A DNA stretch of 64,000 bases from Bacteroidota bacterium (GTDB lineage: Bacteria > Bacteroidota > Bacteroidia > Bacteroidales > Dysgonomonadaceae). This document shows positions 37,088-47,817 of this stretch, one piece after another. Numbering within the stretch: position 1 is the first letter of the stretch; every line of letters begins with the position of its first letter. The notes under the pieces are model-generated. The model did no database searches, was not told the DNA's origin, and was given only the letters and a program-made list of their open reading frames with translations. The stretch lies in assembly GCA_023622765.1 (NCBI GenBank), contig JAMNYO010000056.1, forward strand, positions 1 through 64,000, given 5' to 3'. The position numbers were made by a program, and so were the translations under genes.

Positions 37088-39082
37088 ATGAAAAGTATGA
37101 GATTAGATTTAAGTTCGCATATTACTTTCGAAAGGGTTTCGAAGAAGTATTACCATCCCGAGAACGCTTTCGAGGAGTACAACCTTGCACGCTTTGAAAA
37201 GCTCCCACTGGTGATTTTCGAGGAGAGCCGAAAAGCCTCACTCAAGATCGCCAGGAATATCGTAAAAGATATGGAGAAGCAGAAGCAGAAAGGAAAACCT
37301 TTTGTCTTGGGTATCAGTGGTGGAACATCGCCCATGGAAATCTACGAAGAGCTGGTAAGGCTGCACCGGGAGGAGCAAGTGAGCTTTCAGAACATGGTGG
37401 TATTCAACACGTACGAGTTCTACCCGGTTCAGGACTTCTCGTTTAGCAACCTTCAGATGCTGAAAGATGTCTTCTTAAGTCGGGTGGATATTGACCCGAA
37501 GAACATCTTTTCACCCGATGCGACCATTGAGAAAGATCGGATAGCGGACAACTGCGAGGAGTACGAGAAGAACCTCAACGATATGGGGGGACTCGATTTC
37601 CTGTTGCTGGGACTTGGAAGCAAGGGGAACGTGGGCTTTAACATGCCGGGAAGTGGACTGCACTCGCAAACCCGACTGGTGATGCTCGACGGCGACTCCA
37701 GGAAAGATATCTCGCGTAGCTTTGATTCGCCCGATAACGTGCCGGTTAGTGCCATCACGATGGGGTTGGCTGATATGATGGACGCGAAAAAGATAGCCCT
37801 TGTGGCGTGGGGAGGTCAAAAGGCGGAGAGCATCCGGAATATAGTAGAGGGTGGCGTGACTGACCTAGTACCCGGATCGGTATTTCAAACGCACCCCGAA
37901 ACGAAGATATACGTGGACCTCGAAGCGGCATCGGAATTGACCCGAATCAGTCGCCCGTGGCTGGTCACCAACTGCGAGTGGGACAACAAGCTTATCCGGC
38001 GTGCCATCGTATGGCTGTGCAGGGTGGTGGACAAGCCCATTCTCAAGCTGACCAACAAGGACTATAACGACAACGGGTTGAGTGAGCTAATCACCTTGTA
38101 CGGCTCGGCTTACAACGTGAATATCAAGATATTCAACGACCTGCAACACACCATCACAGGATGGCCAGGAGGCAAACCGAATGCCGATGATACTTACCGC
38201 CCCGAGCGGGCCAAGCCGTATCCCAAGAAGGTAATCATCTTTAGCCCGCACCCGGACGACGACGTGATATCGATGGGGGGTACCTTCCAGCGATTGGTCA
38301 ACCAGGGGCACGAGGTGCACGTGGCATACCAAACTTCAGGCAACATCGCCGTGGGGGATGAAGAATTAATCCGCTATCTATTCCTTTTTAATAACGCCAT
38401 CAAGCAGTTCGATCACGATAATAAGCCGCTGAAGGGGAAAATTAACGAGGTGTTGAACTACCTGATGAATGAGAAGGGGAAAGATGGCCTGGAAACGCCC
38501 GACACCCTCTTTTTTAAAGGACGCATACGCCGCGAGGAGGCCCGATCGGCCTGCCGTTACGTGGGGTTACCCCCCGAAAACGTGCACTTCTTGGACCTCC
38601 CCTTCTACGAAACGGGGCGGGTGAAAAAGAACCCCATCTCGGAGAAGGACGTACTTATCGTGAAGGAGTTCATCAAATCCATCAAGCCGCATCAGATCTA
38701 CGTTGCAGGCGACTTGGCAGACCCGCACGGTACGCATAAGGTGTGTCTAGACGCCGCTCTGGCGGCAATCGACATAGTGAAGGAGGAGGATTGGTTCAAG
38801 GATTGCCGAATATGGATGTATCGAGGAGCGTGGATGGAGTGGGAGATTGACCATATCGAGATGGCGGTACCCCTTTCACCCGAGGAGTTACGGCAAAAAC
38901 GAAACACCATCCTCAAGCACCAGTCACAAATGGAGAGCGCACCGTTCTTGGGCGACGATGAACGTCTCTTTTGGCAACGCTCGGAAGAACGCAATCGCGC
39001 CACGGCCGATCTCTACTGTAATCTCGGGCTGGCTTCTTACGAGGCGATCGAAGCTTTCGTGGAGTACATCCCCGTGAGTTAA
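37088..39082 (+). CDS. NagB-like domain fused to a PIG-L/LmbE deacetylase domain
   Basis: 664 residues. Residues ~25-330 have the glucosamine-6-phosphate deaminase fold, but the catalytic positions are altered. Where E. coli NagB has DEY (D72) this has TYEFYPV (~107). Where NagB has DGHIAFNEP (D141, H143, E148) this has KGNVGFNMP (~179). Residues ~380-640 are a PIG-L/LmbE domain with an intact zinc motif, SPHPDDDV (~385) and DPHGTHKV (~544). The fusion is typical of Bacteroidales and is often labelled nagB; BT_0258-type proteins are known to lack active-site residues. Deacetylation of an amino sugar is the likelier activity. A TAAATTTG element (37054-37061) may be its -7. Confidence 0.85.
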   Translation: MKSMRLDLSSHITFERVSKKYYHPENAFEEYNLARFEKLPLVIFEESRKASLKIARNIVKDMEKQKQKGKPFVLGISGGTSPMEIYEELVRLHREEQVSFQNMVVFNTYEFYPVQDFSFSNLQMLKDVFLSRVDIDPKNIFSPDATIEKDRIADNCEEYEKNLNDMGGLDFLLLGLGSKGNVGFNMPGSGLHSQTRLVMLDGDSRKDISRSFDSPDNVPVSAITMGLADMMDAKKIALVAWGGQKAESIRNIVEGGVTDLVPGSVFQTHPETKIYVDLEAASELTRISRPWLVTNCEWDNKLIRRAIVWLCRVVDKPILKLTNKDYNDNGLSELITLYGSAYNVNIKIFNDLQHTITGWPGGKPNADDTYRPERAKPYPKKVIIFSPHPDDDVISMGGTFQRLVNQGHEVHVAYQTSGNIAVGDEELIRYLFLFNNAIKQFDHDNKPLKGKINEVLNYLMNEKGKDGLETPDTLFFKGRIRREEARSACRYVGLPPENVHFLDLPFYETGRVKKNPISEKDVLIVKEFIKSIKPHQIYVAGDLADPHGTHKVCLDAALAAIDIVKEEDWFKDCRIWMYRGAWMEWEIDHIEMAVPLSPEELRQKRNTILKHQSQMESAPFLGDDERLFWQRSEERNRATADLYCNLGLASYEAIEAFVEYIPVS

Positions 39083-39095
39083 GGCTTTTTAAACA

Positions 39096-39128
39096 CGAGG
39101 CCGGTCCGTATCTGGAGCGGCCTCGTTT
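39096..39128 (+). terminator. Intrinsic terminator after the NagB/LmbE fusion
   Basis: Hairpin with arms CGAGGCCG and CGGCCTCG and a 14-base loop, followed by TTTG, 14 bp past the stop codon. Confidence 0.75.
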
Positions 39129-39222
39129 GTAATACATGATGCTATTCCCATCCTAAGGCAATTTTTCGCGCTTGTCGTGTCGAAAAAAAGTTGTATATTG
39201 GGGGCCACTATTCTATCAATTG

Positions 39223-39609
39223 ATGTCGAGGGAGAAATTTCATATCGAGTTCCTCATGGGCAACGCTAGCCAAAACAGCCTGTGGCGGATGATTAGCCAG
39301 ATTGACGGCCTATCGGAATGGTTCGCCGATGAGGTGGAGGTGGATGAAACGGAAACGATATATACGTTCACCTGGGGAAAAAGCAGCCACGATGCGCATA
39401 TCCTTCAAAATAGACCCCAATCGCTTATACGGTACCGTTGGGAAGACGACGATGAGTCGGTCTACTTCGAATTTCGCCTCCGCAAGCTGGATCTCTCGGG
39501 CGATATGACCTTGGAGGTGACCGATTTTGCAGAACCGGCTGAGAAGTCGGATGCCATCGCGTTGTGGGAAGCGCAAATTGATGAGATGAAAAGAAGGCTG
39601 GGGATTTAA
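39223..39609 (+). CDS. START-like domain protein
   Basis: 128 residues from ATG 39223 (MSREKFHIEF). An upstream TTG-initiated frame from 39172 is not favoured. The pattern of Trp/Phe-rich strands (LSEWFADEVEVDE, YTFTWGKSS, IRYRWEDDDESVYFEFRL) and a C-terminal helix fits Bacteroidota START-like proteins with a hydrophobic pocket. Ligand unknown. It precedes lptF/G by 19 bp and is probably co-transcribed with it. Confidence 0.78.
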   Translation: MSREKFHIEFLMGNASQNSLWRMISQIDGLSEWFADEVEVDETETIYTFTWGKSSHDAHILQNRPQSLIRYRWEDDDESVYFEFRLRKLDLSGDMTLEVTDFAEPAEKSDAIALWEAQIDEMKRRLGI

Positions 39610-39628
39610 TGCTCACCCTGTTTACTCA

Positions 39629-41587
39629 ATGAGAGATTTTTTCCACATAAAACGGCTAGACGGCTACATCCTAAAGACTTTCATACCGTTATTTCTGATG
39701 ACGTTTGCCATATGCCTCTTCCTCGTGTTGATGCAGTTCTTGTGGAAACACGTGGAAGACATGGTAGGCAAGGGGTTAGAGATGGGGGTTCTCGCGGAGA
39801 TGTTCGCGGTGGCTGCCTTGAACCTTGTCCCGCTGGCGCTTCCGTTGGCGATACTGCTTGCTTCGCTCATGGTGTTTGGCAATTTTGGAGAGAACTTGGA
39901 ACTCCTCGCCATGAAGTCGGCCGGTATCCCCCTGTTGAAAACCATGAAGCCCCTAATCATCCTGGTTTTTCTGATATCAGTGGGGGCCTTCTTCTATCAG
40001 GATAAAGCCCTCCCAAAAGTACAAACCAAGTTTTACTCCCTCCTCATATCGATTCGACAGGCGTCACCCGCGCTGGACGTGCCCGAACAGGTGTTTTACA
40101 AGGAGATAGACGGGTATAACCTCTACGTGGAGAAGAAAGACCACGAGACGGGGATGTTGTACGACGTGCTGATCTACGAGGTGGGGAGTGGGTTCAACGA
40201 TATGACCGCCATTGTGTGTGACTCGGCGGAGATGAGCATGACAGAAGATAAGACAATGCTTATCTTTACCATGTACCACGGGCAGCAGTTCAGGAACTTC
40301 ACCGAGGGCGAAATCAACCCGAGGCAAAAAAAGGAGTTCGTGCCCTACTCACGAGAGAATTTTGACACGAAAACCATGATGGTCGCGTATGACGCCAACT
40401 TTAACCGGATGGACGAAGAGGTGATCGAAGGTAGCTCCACGAGCAACTACGTGTCCAAGAACCTTGCTCAGTTGGGGGTCTCCATCGACTCGATGCGGAC
40501 GATCCTGGATAGCGTGAACATCGTGGATAGGAAGACGATGAAGAACTACTCCTACCTCGCGTTCCGAAGTGGTTACCCCGCGGAGATGAAGGATTCGATT
40601 ATCGCTTCGGCACCATACTCCGAAGTGGAGGTCCCGCTGCCAGACACGCTCCTGCAGTCAAAGTCGCTAATGGAACAATCGACCATCTTGAACCACGCGT
40701 TCTCGAAGGCGGATAACAACAGCAACGAATTCCTTTTTCGCTCCATCAACAAGACGACCACTCGGAAGACCATGAGCCGCCACTGGATCGAGTGGCACCG
40801 GAAGTTCACCATGCCGTTCACCTGCCTCATATTTTTCTTTATCGGTGCACCCTTGGGGTCAATTGTTAGAAAAGGGGGATTGGGTACGCCCATCGTCATA
40901 TCGGTTATCCTGTTTATCATCTATTACATCTTGGATAACGTGGGGTATAAGATGACACGTGATGCGGTGTGGGCACACTGGTTCGGGATGTGGTTCAGTT
41001 CTTTCATCCTACTCCCGATGGGGGTATTCTTAACCTACAAGGCTGTCAACGACTCGGTTATCCTGAACGCTGATACCTACATGATCTTCTTCAAGCGGCT
41101 CTTCTTTATCCGTGAGAGGAGAGAGTACCCGGTGAAGAGCGTGGTGATCGACCATCCTGAATACGACAAGATTACTGCCGATTTAACGGGGCTATCAGAA
41201 AAGATTTCAACCTTCCTGGAGAGATACAGTCCCGTGAGCTACAAGGCGTACTGGACAGACGGAGGATACGACCAAGGATTACAATCCATCAGAAATAGCT
41301 TAGAGACGAATATGAACCAGCTCTCCAACTCCCGAAGGCGTGAAGTACTGGCCAAAGCGGAAGAGTTCCCGGTGTTTACCTATCGGGTACAGCCGTTCAA
41401 GGCCAATTCTACCTTGGCCCGCACCTGTATGTACCTCTTCCCGATCGGAATCCTGCTGAGGCTCCTTTCCATGCCGATAGAGGCGAGGACGGTGAACGAC
41501 CTGAAGAACGTGCAGCGACTGTGCGGTGAACTGATTGGACGAATACGATACGGCGAGGAGAAAACCGTGCAAACGGCCATCGCCTAA
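39629..41587 (+). CDS. LptF/LptG family permease
   Basis: 652 residues. N-terminal [23 protein letters not shown] is the LptF/G start. Three helices, a large periplasmic jellyroll region (~110-380), then helices including [27 protein letters not shown] (~390-415) and two more to ~480. A C-terminal extension of ~170 residues, partly coiled, makes it longer than the ~360 of E. coli LptF/G, as is usual in Bacteroidota. It belongs to the ABC exporter that pulls lipopolysaccharide from the inner membrane. Confidence 0.88.
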   Translation: MRDFFHIKRLDGYILKTFIPLFLMTFAICLFLVLMQFLWKHVEDMVGKGLEMGVLAEMFAVAALNLVPLALPLAILLASLMVFGNFGENLELLAMKSAGIPLLKTMKPLIILVFLISVGAFFYQDKALPKVQTKFYSLLISIRQASPALDVPEQVFYKEIDGYNLYVEKKDHETGMLYDVLIYEVGSGFNDMTAIVCDSAEMSMTEDKTMLIFTMYHGQQFRNFTEGEINPRQKKEFVPYSRENFDTKTMMVAYDANFNRMDEEVIEGSSTSNYVSKNLAQLGVSIDSMRTILDSVNIVDRKTMKNYSYLAFRSGYPAEMKDSIIASAPYSEVEVPLPDTLLQSKSLMEQSTILNHAFSKADNNSNEFLFRSINKTTTRKTMSRHWIEWHRKFTMPFTCLIFFFIGAPLGSIVRKGGLGTPIVISVILFIIYYILDNVGYKMTRDAVWAHWFGMWFSSFILLPMGVFLTYKAVNDSVILNADTYMIFFKRLFFIRERREYPVKSVVIDHPEYDKITADLTGLSEKISTFLERYSPVSYKAYWTDGGYDQGLQSIRNSLETNMNQLSNSRRREVLAKAEEFPVFTYRVQPFKANSTLARTCMYLFPIGILLRLLSMPIEARTVNDLKNVQRLCGELIGRIRYGEEKTVQTAIA

Positions 41588-41669
41588 CACCAACGTTGAA
41601 GGAATCGAGCGGATATCGAGTAATCTACTTTATGTCAAGTGTGGAAACAGTTGCGCAAACAAAAATTGC

Positions 41670-42896
41670 ATGATAATGGAAGAAAAGAGCAGATTGAACA
41701 CGATTGAAGAGGCTGTTGAAGAGATACGGAAAGGAAACTTCATTATCGTGGTAGACGACGAAGATAGGGAGAACGAGGGTGACCTGATCATCGCGGCGGA
41801 ATGCATCACGCCGGAGAAGATCAACTTCATGGAGACGCATGCGCGGGGGCTCATATGCGCACCGATCACCAAAGAAAGGGCAGAGGAACTGGAACTTCCC
41901 CTAATGGTGAGCCAAAACACCTCCATTCATTCGACCCCGTTTACGGTATCTATTGACCTGCTAACGCGCGACTGCACGACCGGTATATCGGCATACGACC
42001 GTGCGCAAACCATCTTGGCGCTGACCCGGGAGGATACGACACCCGACGAGTTTGGGCGACCGGGACATATCTTCCCGCTTCGGGCGCAATCGAAGGGGGT
42101 GCTTCGGCGTGCAGGCCATACCGAAGCAGCCATCGACTTCGCACGGTTGGCCGGCCTATATCCGGCGGGCGCTTTGGCTGAAATCAAGAACCCGGACGGA
42201 TCTATGGCGCGGCTCCCGGAGCTGATGAAGATGGCCCAGGAGTTTGGAATGAAAATCGTTTCGGTGGTCGACCTGATCAAATACCGGCTAAAAACGGAGT
42301 CGCTTATCGAGCGGGGCGAAGCGGTAAAACTGCCTACCCGTTACGGCGACTTCACGATGATCCCGTTCCTGCAAAAAGCGACGGGTGAAGAGCACGTGGC
42401 GCTGATAAAGGGGGAGTGGGAAGACGATGAACCACTACTGGTACGGGTGCACTCTTCGTGCATGACGGGAGATACCTTTGGATCGCTACGGTGCGAATGC
42501 GGGGAACAACTGCATAAGGCGCTGGAGCTCATTGAGAAAGAGGGGAAAGGGGTGCTGCTCTACCTTCACCAGGAGGGTCGGGGGATCGGGCTGATGGCGA
42601 AAGCGGAGGCCTACAAGCTGCAGGAGCAGGGGTACGACACCGTGGATGCCAACCTGCACCTGGGGTACCGGGCAGACGAGAGGGACTACGGTGTAGGCGC
42701 CCAGATACTGCGCAACCTGGAGGTGAAAAAGATGCGGCTGATGACCAACAACCCCAAGAAACGAATTGGCTTGGAGTCATACGGTCTGGAGGTGGTGGAA
42801 AATGTGCCGCTCGAAGTGTCGCTTAACAAGTATAACCACTTCTACATGGAGACGAAAAAGAAACGAATGGGACACCAGTTACGCGAGATTAAGTGA
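41670..42896 (+). CDS. ribBA: RibBA: DHBP synthase / GTP cyclohydrolase II
   Basis: 408 residues from ATG 41670, or 406 from ATG 41676. The frame extends to 41535 inside lptF/G but that part is not conserved. The N-terminal DHBP synthase has [10 protein letters not shown] and [16 protein letters not shown]. The C-terminal GTP cyclohydrolase II has the zinc cysteines in [28 protein letters not shown] and MTNNPKK. The two reactions supply both precursors of riboflavin. No FMN riboswitch was recognised upstream, and no other rib gene is nearby. Confidence 0.95.
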   Translation: MIMEEKSRLNTIEEAVEEIRKGNFIIVVDDEDRENEGDLIIAAECITPEKINFMETHARGLICAPITKERAEELELPLMVSQNTSIHSTPFTVSIDLLTRDCTTGISAYDRAQTILALTREDTTPDEFGRPGHIFPLRAQSKGVLRRAGHTEAAIDFARLAGLYPAGALAEIKNPDGSMARLPELMKMAQEFGMKIVSVVDLIKYRLKTESLIERGEAVKLPTRYGDFTMIPFLQKATGEEHVALIKGEWEDDEPLLVRVHSSCMTGDTFGSLRCECGEQLHKALELIEKEGKGVLLYLHQEGRGIGLMAKAEAYKLQEQGYDTVDANLHLGYRADERDYGVGAQILRNLEVKKMRLMTNNPKKRIGLESYGLEVVENVPLEVSLNKYNHFYMETKKKRMGHQLREIK

Positions 42897-42930
42897 CCGT
42901 TTAGTGACCGTTAATTGATCTATAAGCAAC

Positions 42931-42997
42931 TGTTTGTCAGACAACAATTAAACGAATATTTTAATCATTAAATGTTTGTTAAACAACAATTAATCGA
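42931..42997 (+). repeat. Two 25-bp direct repeats upstream of kbl
   Basis: TGTTTGTCAGACAACAATTA at 42931 and TGTTTGTTAAACAACAATTA at 42973, each continuing for five more bases and differing at only a few positions. They are 42 bp apart, four helical turns. Each contains the palindrome TTGTnnnACAA. A regulator binding both on one face of the DNA is likely (inference); Lrp-like control of threonine catabolism would fit, but the binding protein is unknown. Confidence 0.55.
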
Positions 42998-43027
42998 CCA
43001 TTAAGTAAACCATTAATTCAATAAACA

Positions 43028-44218
43028 ATGTACGCGAATATGAAACAACACCTGCAGGCAGAGCTGAAGGCCATCGATGAAGCAGGTCTTTACAAAAATG
43101 AACGCATTATAGTCACACCACAAAGCGCCGAGATCAAGGTGGAATCTGGACAACAGGTGCTTAACTTTTGCGCCAACAACTACCTGGGGCTGTCAGATCA
43201 CCCCGAGCTGATTAAGGCGGCTAAAAAAGCTCTGGACGAACGTGGCTACGGTATGTCGTCCGTGCGTTTTATCTGTGGCACACAGGATTACCACAAAAAG
43301 CTGGAGAAAACCATTAGCGAATTCTTTCATACCGACGATACCATCCTCTACGCCTCCTGTTTTGATGCGAACGGGGGTCTTTTCGAGCCGCTTTTTACTG
43401 CAGATGATGCCATCGTATCTGACTCGTTGAACCATGCCTCCATCATTGACGGTGTACGCCTCTGTAAAGCAAAGCGTTACCGCTACGCGAACGCCGATAT
43501 GGCCGACCTGGAAGAGAAGCTCAAGGAGGCCCAAGCACAACGCTTCCGGGTAATCATTACCGATGGGGTTTTCTCCATGGATGGGAACGTGGCACCGATG
43601 GACCGGATCATGGAGCTGGCCAAGAAGTACGATGCACTGGTGATGGTGGACGAGAGCCACTCCGCCGGGGTGGTGGGCAAGACCGGGCGAGGGGTGACCG
43701 AACTGTATGGCATCCTGGGTCAGGTGGACGCGATTACCGGCACCCTGGGGAAAGCCTTTGGTGGTGCTATCGGTGGTTTCACAACTGGACGTCAGGAGAT
43801 CATCGATATGCTGAGGCAACGCTCAAGGCCCTACCTCTTTTCCAACTCCATACCCCCGCTGGTTGCGGCGGCTGGCGTAAGGGCCTTCCAACTGCTGCAG
43901 GAGAGCAACCAGTTGCAGGATAAGCTGCACGAGAACGTCGACTACTTCATTGGTAAGATGAAAGGGGCCGGGTTCGAAATCAAGCCGACCGAATCGGCCA
44001 TCTGCGCGGTGATGCTCTACGACGCCCGGCTATCGCAAGAGTTCGCGGACGCCCTGCTCGAAGAAGGTATTTACGTTACCGGCTTCTTCTATCCCGTGGT
44101 CCCGAAAGGGGAGGCACGCATCCGTGTCCAGCTCTCGTCGGGCCACGAACGCGAACACCTCGATAAGGCCATCAATGCCTTTATCAAGGTGGGGAAAGAG
44201 ATGAAAGTAATCGAATAG
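43028..44218 (+). CDS. kbl: Glycine C-acetyltransferase (2-amino-3-ketobutyrate CoA ligase)
   Basis: 396 residues, the usual length. A PLP-dependent alpha-oxoamine synthase: [30 protein letters not shown] and the PLP lysine in [10 protein letters not shown]. It cleaves 2-amino-3-ketobutyrate with CoA to glycine and acetyl-CoA, the second step of threonine degradation; the first enzyme, Tdh, is encoded 3.6 kb downstream. The upstream region carries paired palindromic repeats. Confidence 0.95.
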   Translation: MYANMKQHLQAELKAIDEAGLYKNERIIVTPQSAEIKVESGQQVLNFCANNYLGLSDHPELIKAAKKALDERGYGMSSVRFICGTQDYHKKLEKTISEFFHTDDTILYASCFDANGGLFEPLFTADDAIVSDSLNHASIIDGVRLCKAKRYRYANADMADLEEKLKEAQAQRFRVIITDGVFSMDGNVAPMDRIMELAKKYDALVMVDESHSAGVVGKTGRGVTELYGILGQVDAITGTLGKAFGGAIGGFTTGRQEIIDMLRQRSRPYLFSNSIPPLVAAAGVRAFQLLQESNQLQDKLHENVDYFIGKMKGAGFEIKPTESAICAVMLYDARLSQEFADALLEEGIYVTGFFYPVVPKGEARIRVQLSSGHEREHLDKAINAFIKVGKEMKVIE

Positions 44219-44258
44219 GTAGAAACAAACAATAGAATATTAATTAGATAACTGTAAC

Positions 44259-47200
44259 ATGGTTTTTCGTGTGAAAACAAGAAAAAACATTTTTGGTCTG
44301 ATTGTACTGCTATTTACAACCATCTTCATGCAGGGTTGTCCTCCCGAGGATATCCATGTGTCGGAGGAGGATAAGAAAAAGGAGATTCTGCTTGAGAAGA
44401 TAGAGAAAGTGGTCACCAATGATGCGGTAGCAATGCTCAAAAAGCTTGGTATGCCTATTAATGACGGTATCCAGCCGCCTAACGTAGAGGGCTCTTACCT
44501 GGTAGATGACATTACCCTGAAGGCGTACAGCAACCTTGATGACCATGACCCCGTGGGGACGAAGTACGACCACCAGAAATGGACACTTAAAAGCCAAGAC
44601 AACTCCCGCTTCTCGGTGAGCTTGCTGGTGGAGTACGAGGAGGGTGATCCCGACTCGTACAACATGATCATCAGCGGCAATGGAAACAGGTTCACCCTCT
44701 ATTGCGGGGGTACCAAGGAGGCGAAAGATGGTAACCGCTACCGTGTGGTTAATGTCTACTCGGGGACGATGACAGAGACGGGGCTCGCTAACGTGCACCA
44801 AGCCATTCTTTGGATAGAGGGAACCTACCAAAATGCAGCCTTTCTGTACCACGAGCAGGACGGCATGGCACAGAAGTTCGATGGCCCGCTCGAGCCACAA
44901 AAACCGAAGCCGAAGCCGGGAGAGAAGGCGGGAAGTGTGAAGCTGCCCCAAGGCGCTAAGATTGACTTCCAAAAGTACAGCGTGGTCTCCTTCTCAGACA
45001 AGCAGAAGATGACCAAGAAGGGCTACTTCGTGGTGGGTATTAACGAGTCGGAGCAACTGCAACAGACGGTGTTCATGGTGGATGAGAACAGCCGGGTGCT
45101 GATGCTCTCCTACCTGAACGTGGGCGAAGAAGAGATAGAACTGAGTGCCGAGAGCAGCGCGGTGGGCATCTTCATGATGCTCACCGGTGCCCGTTCACAG
45201 TTGGATAAGGAGCAGTGGGCGCATGCGGGGGAGCTGTTGAAAAAGACACCCAAGTTCGCCCCGGTACTGACAGAGGTGGAACGACTGATCAAGGAGGAGG
45301 CCGACCTGCTATCGGAGAACAACACGCGGTTGATGGAGTTATACGGCGAACTGTTTGAATCGCTTCAACCGTTCACCCAATCATCACCGCGAAGTGACAT
45401 ACGAACCGTTCCCCAAACACGATTCGACAACGATGGGGAAAAGGATCCCATGGCATCCTTGGTAATCAGCAACGAGGCCAACCAAATCATCATCAACAGC
45501 AACGGGGCCTCCCCCGCCTATCAAGTCATCATAGAGGAAGAGGATGATAATGGGAGCCGTACCGAGGTATTACACCAAATGCTGGGGGCATCCCAAGCGA
45601 TAAAGTTTGGGATAGGAGACATCCTGACTTTGCAGGGGGGTATTTTCCAACCGCCAGAGAAGAGCGTGGAGTATACCATGAAGCCGAATACCTGCTACCG
45701 CTTTTTAGCACTTTCGGGGGTTGATAATCCATTTCATTCGGAACCACATTATAAAAAGTTGTGTGATGATGCCCTCTTGCACAATTTATCTGTAGCCGTG
45801 CTCTACCTGCTTGACGGACTGGGACTTCCTTTGAGTCCCACCTGCGTGAAGGTGTTGGTCGAGCAGAACTACGGCAACCTCAAGGCCCTTTACGACGTTT
45901 TTCGCGAGGAAGGTGCCCGCGACGGCACGAAATGGTTCATTAATACCTCGTTGGGGATTATCGGGAATATCAACTCGGTAGAGTGCGCGCTGGGTAAAAG
46001 CATTGAGGAGCTGACCTCAAAGGTGACGAAATACATGCTTAAGTTCTTGGACGTCAACGGGAAATTCGGCGCCTACGGCTCCCTGGAAGGACACTTGTGT
46101 TTTATGTTCGATAACAAATCTGTAATCGAGTTCTGCCGTTACTTCGACCAGGAGTATAACGACGTCTACAAGTGTGATGACGATATAATAAGATTAAGGT
46201 TGGATGCCAACCAGCCTCTCTACAGCTTCAAGATTAAAACACGCCATAACAACACGAAGGGAATCTGGATCGATTGGAACAACAATAATTTGAAAGATCG
46301 CGGGGAAGATCAATATGACAGTGAAGAAAACTGCTACTACACTTTCAGCGGAACGCTCCATCCATCCAGGAAAGAGATAGCCATTTATGGTTCCGATGAG
46401 ATTACTGAAATCATCGCGCTTCCAACCGAATGCACCTCTGTGGCCTCCTTGAAAGCGAGGAACAGCGCATCACTGATGAAACTCACCTGCGGTGGGGGAT
46501 CCCTTTCTTCGGTTGATCTACGAGGTTGTAACTACCTGAAGTACCTGGACTGCACCTATGGTCAGTTAGATACCGATGCGATCAAGCGGATTATCGACAA
46601 GTTGCCCATGCGGCAAGAAAGAGATAGCGCGATAGTCATGTTCGAAGGCAATATGGCTACTCCAACGAAAGAGGATATTGAAGCCGCCAGTGCCAAGAAC
46701 TGGGCCGTTGCGCCTGACAAAGTAAGCGGCCTCATTACCTTAACCGTTAAAAACGATCCTGGACAGTATGTAAGGGGCAGGTTTATGGTAAAAAGTTTAA
46801 GCGCTGCCCAAGCCCTTTGGTACGATGCGAACAATAACGGCAAATGCGATAAGGGAGAAAGATTCGTAGAATTTGCAGTGTTTACAAAGGATCTGTTGGA
46901 TAGATATTATACGTACCTTAATTTCGCGCGGGAGGGCACCTATACCTATCCCATTTATGGAAAACTTAGTTCTTTCGTAGAGGTTGGAGGGGCGCTTTCA
47001 CCCGGGAAGATAATATCCATCGACGCTCCCGGATGCCCGGAATTGACTCTACTGAGACTGCTGAACGACAGAAGTACCAGCGAACTTGTTTCATTGAATG
47101 TAAGCGGGTGCCAATCCTTGATAAGTATTCCCCAATTTATTGATTGCCAAAAACTAACCTCGTTGGATGTAAGCGACTGTACCTCCTTGCAGCAACTTTT

Positions 47201-47666
47201 TTGTGCGAACAACCCTCTACTGGCCTCGTTGAAAGTAGACGGCTGCACTGGGCTGACAACCATTGATTTAGTTGGTAACACCCAACTCAAGTTGTCTCTC
47301 GATTTCAGCGACTTCGAATTATTGCAACGGGTTACATGCACAATGAATAACACCACCTCGTTAGACGTTAGCGGTTGCAGTGAGTTGATAGTCCTTACCT
47401 GCAGAGACAACGGCCAGCTGACCTCGTTGAATACCAACGGCTGCAAGAAGCTTAGCGAAGTTTATATTGGTAACAACGCGCGGCTAACATCTCTCGACAT
47501 GAGGGATTCCAACTTGGACGCCTCCGAGATTAGGGAGATCATCGCCAACTTGCCCATGCGACAAAAAGAGGAAAACGCCATAGCCAAGTTCGACGATAAC
47601 CCGGGTAAACTTACCGTTGAGGATGTGGAAGCGGCCAAAGCCAAGAACTGGACCATTACGCACTAG
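44259..47666 (+). CDS. Large leucine-rich-repeat lipoprotein (BspA-like C-terminus)
   Basis: 1135 residues. The lipoprotein signal ends FMQGC and is followed by an acidic stretch (PPEDIHVSEEDKK) that may direct surface export. The N-terminal ~600 residues are unassigned. Two modules follow, each with a GEVED-like WxDxNNNxxxDxGE segment (WIDWNNNN ~669; WYDANNNGK ~853) and LRRs of the form L..LDVS.C..L..L.C..N. Each module ends in a copy of the same motif, LPMRQ followed by AKNW (~781 and ~1097), so the half has been duplicated. It lies 40 bp after kbl and 151 bp before tdh. A binding role at the cell surface is inferred. Confidence 0.8.
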   Translation: MVFRVKTRKNIFGLIVLLFTTIFMQGCPPEDIHVSEEDKKKEILLEKIEKVVTNDAVAMLKKLGMPINDGIQPPNVEGSYLVDDITLKAYSNLDDHDPVGTKYDHQKWTLKSQDNSRFSVSLLVEYEEGDPDSYNMIISGNGNRFTLYCGGTKEAKDGNRYRVVNVYSGTMTETGLANVHQAILWIEGTYQNAAFLYHEQDGMAQKFDGPLEPQKPKPKPGEKAGSVKLPQGAKIDFQKYSVVSFSDKQKMTKKGYFVVGINESEQLQQTVFMVDENSRVLMLSYLNVGEEEIELSAESSAVGIFMMLTGARSQLDKEQWAHAGELLKKTPKFAPVLTEVERLIKEEADLLSENNTRLMELYGELFESLQPFTQSSPRSDIRTVPQTRFDNDGEKDPMASLVISNEANQIIINSNGASPAYQVIIEEEDDNGSRTEVLHQMLGASQAIKFGIGDILTLQGGIFQPPEKSVEYTMKPNTCYRFLALSGVDNPFHSEPHYKKLCDDALLHNLSVAVLYLLDGLGLPLSPTCVKVLVEQNYGNLKALYDVFREEGARDGTKWFINTSLGIIGNINSVECALGKSIEELTSKVTKYMLKFLDVNGKFGAYGSLEGHLCFMFDNKSVIEFCRYFDQEYNDVYKCDDDIIRLRLDANQPLYSFKIKTRHNNTKGIWIDWNNNNLKDRGEDQYDSEENCYYTFSGTLHPSRKEIAIYGSDEITEIIALPTECTSVASLKARNSASLMKLTCGGGSLSSVDLRGCNYLKYLDCTYGQLDTDAIKRIIDKLPMRQERDSAIVMFEGNMATPTKEDIEAASAKNWAVAPDKVSGLITLTVKNDPGQYVRGRFMVKSLSAAQALWYDANNNGKCDKGERFVEFAVFTKDLLDRYYTYLNFAREGTYTYPIYGKLSSFVEVGGALSPGKIISIDAPGCPELTLLRLLNDRSTSELVSLNVSGCQSLISIPQFIDCQKLTSLDVSDCTSLQQLFCANNPLLASLKVDGCTGLTTIDLVGNTQLKLSLDFSDFELLQRVTCTMNNTTSLDVSGCSELIVLTCRDNGQLTSLNTNGCKKLSEVYIGNNARLTSLDMRDSNLDASEIREIIANLPMRQKEENAIAKFDDNPGKLTVEDVEAAKAKNWTITH

Positions 47667-47817
47667 CCTAAGCCAGTTTCCTAAGATAATGCTATCGTCT
47701 AAGCGTACATAAGTATGATAGAAACAGTTAAGTGTTGATCATCAAAAATGCATTGCATTGAAGCATATAAACATCAAAGGTTCCATACACTGAAATGTAA
47801 AAAAATATAAGAATCGT

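Noticed and set aside
41535..41669. N-terminal extension of RibBA
   Set aside because: It overlaps the end of the LptF/G gene, is not like the family, and ATG 41670 gives the expected length.
42897..43027. CRISPR-like repeat/spacer structure upstream of kbl
   Set aside because: Only two repeat copies are present, they are imperfect and contain short palindromes, and no cas gene is nearby. An operator pair is more likely.
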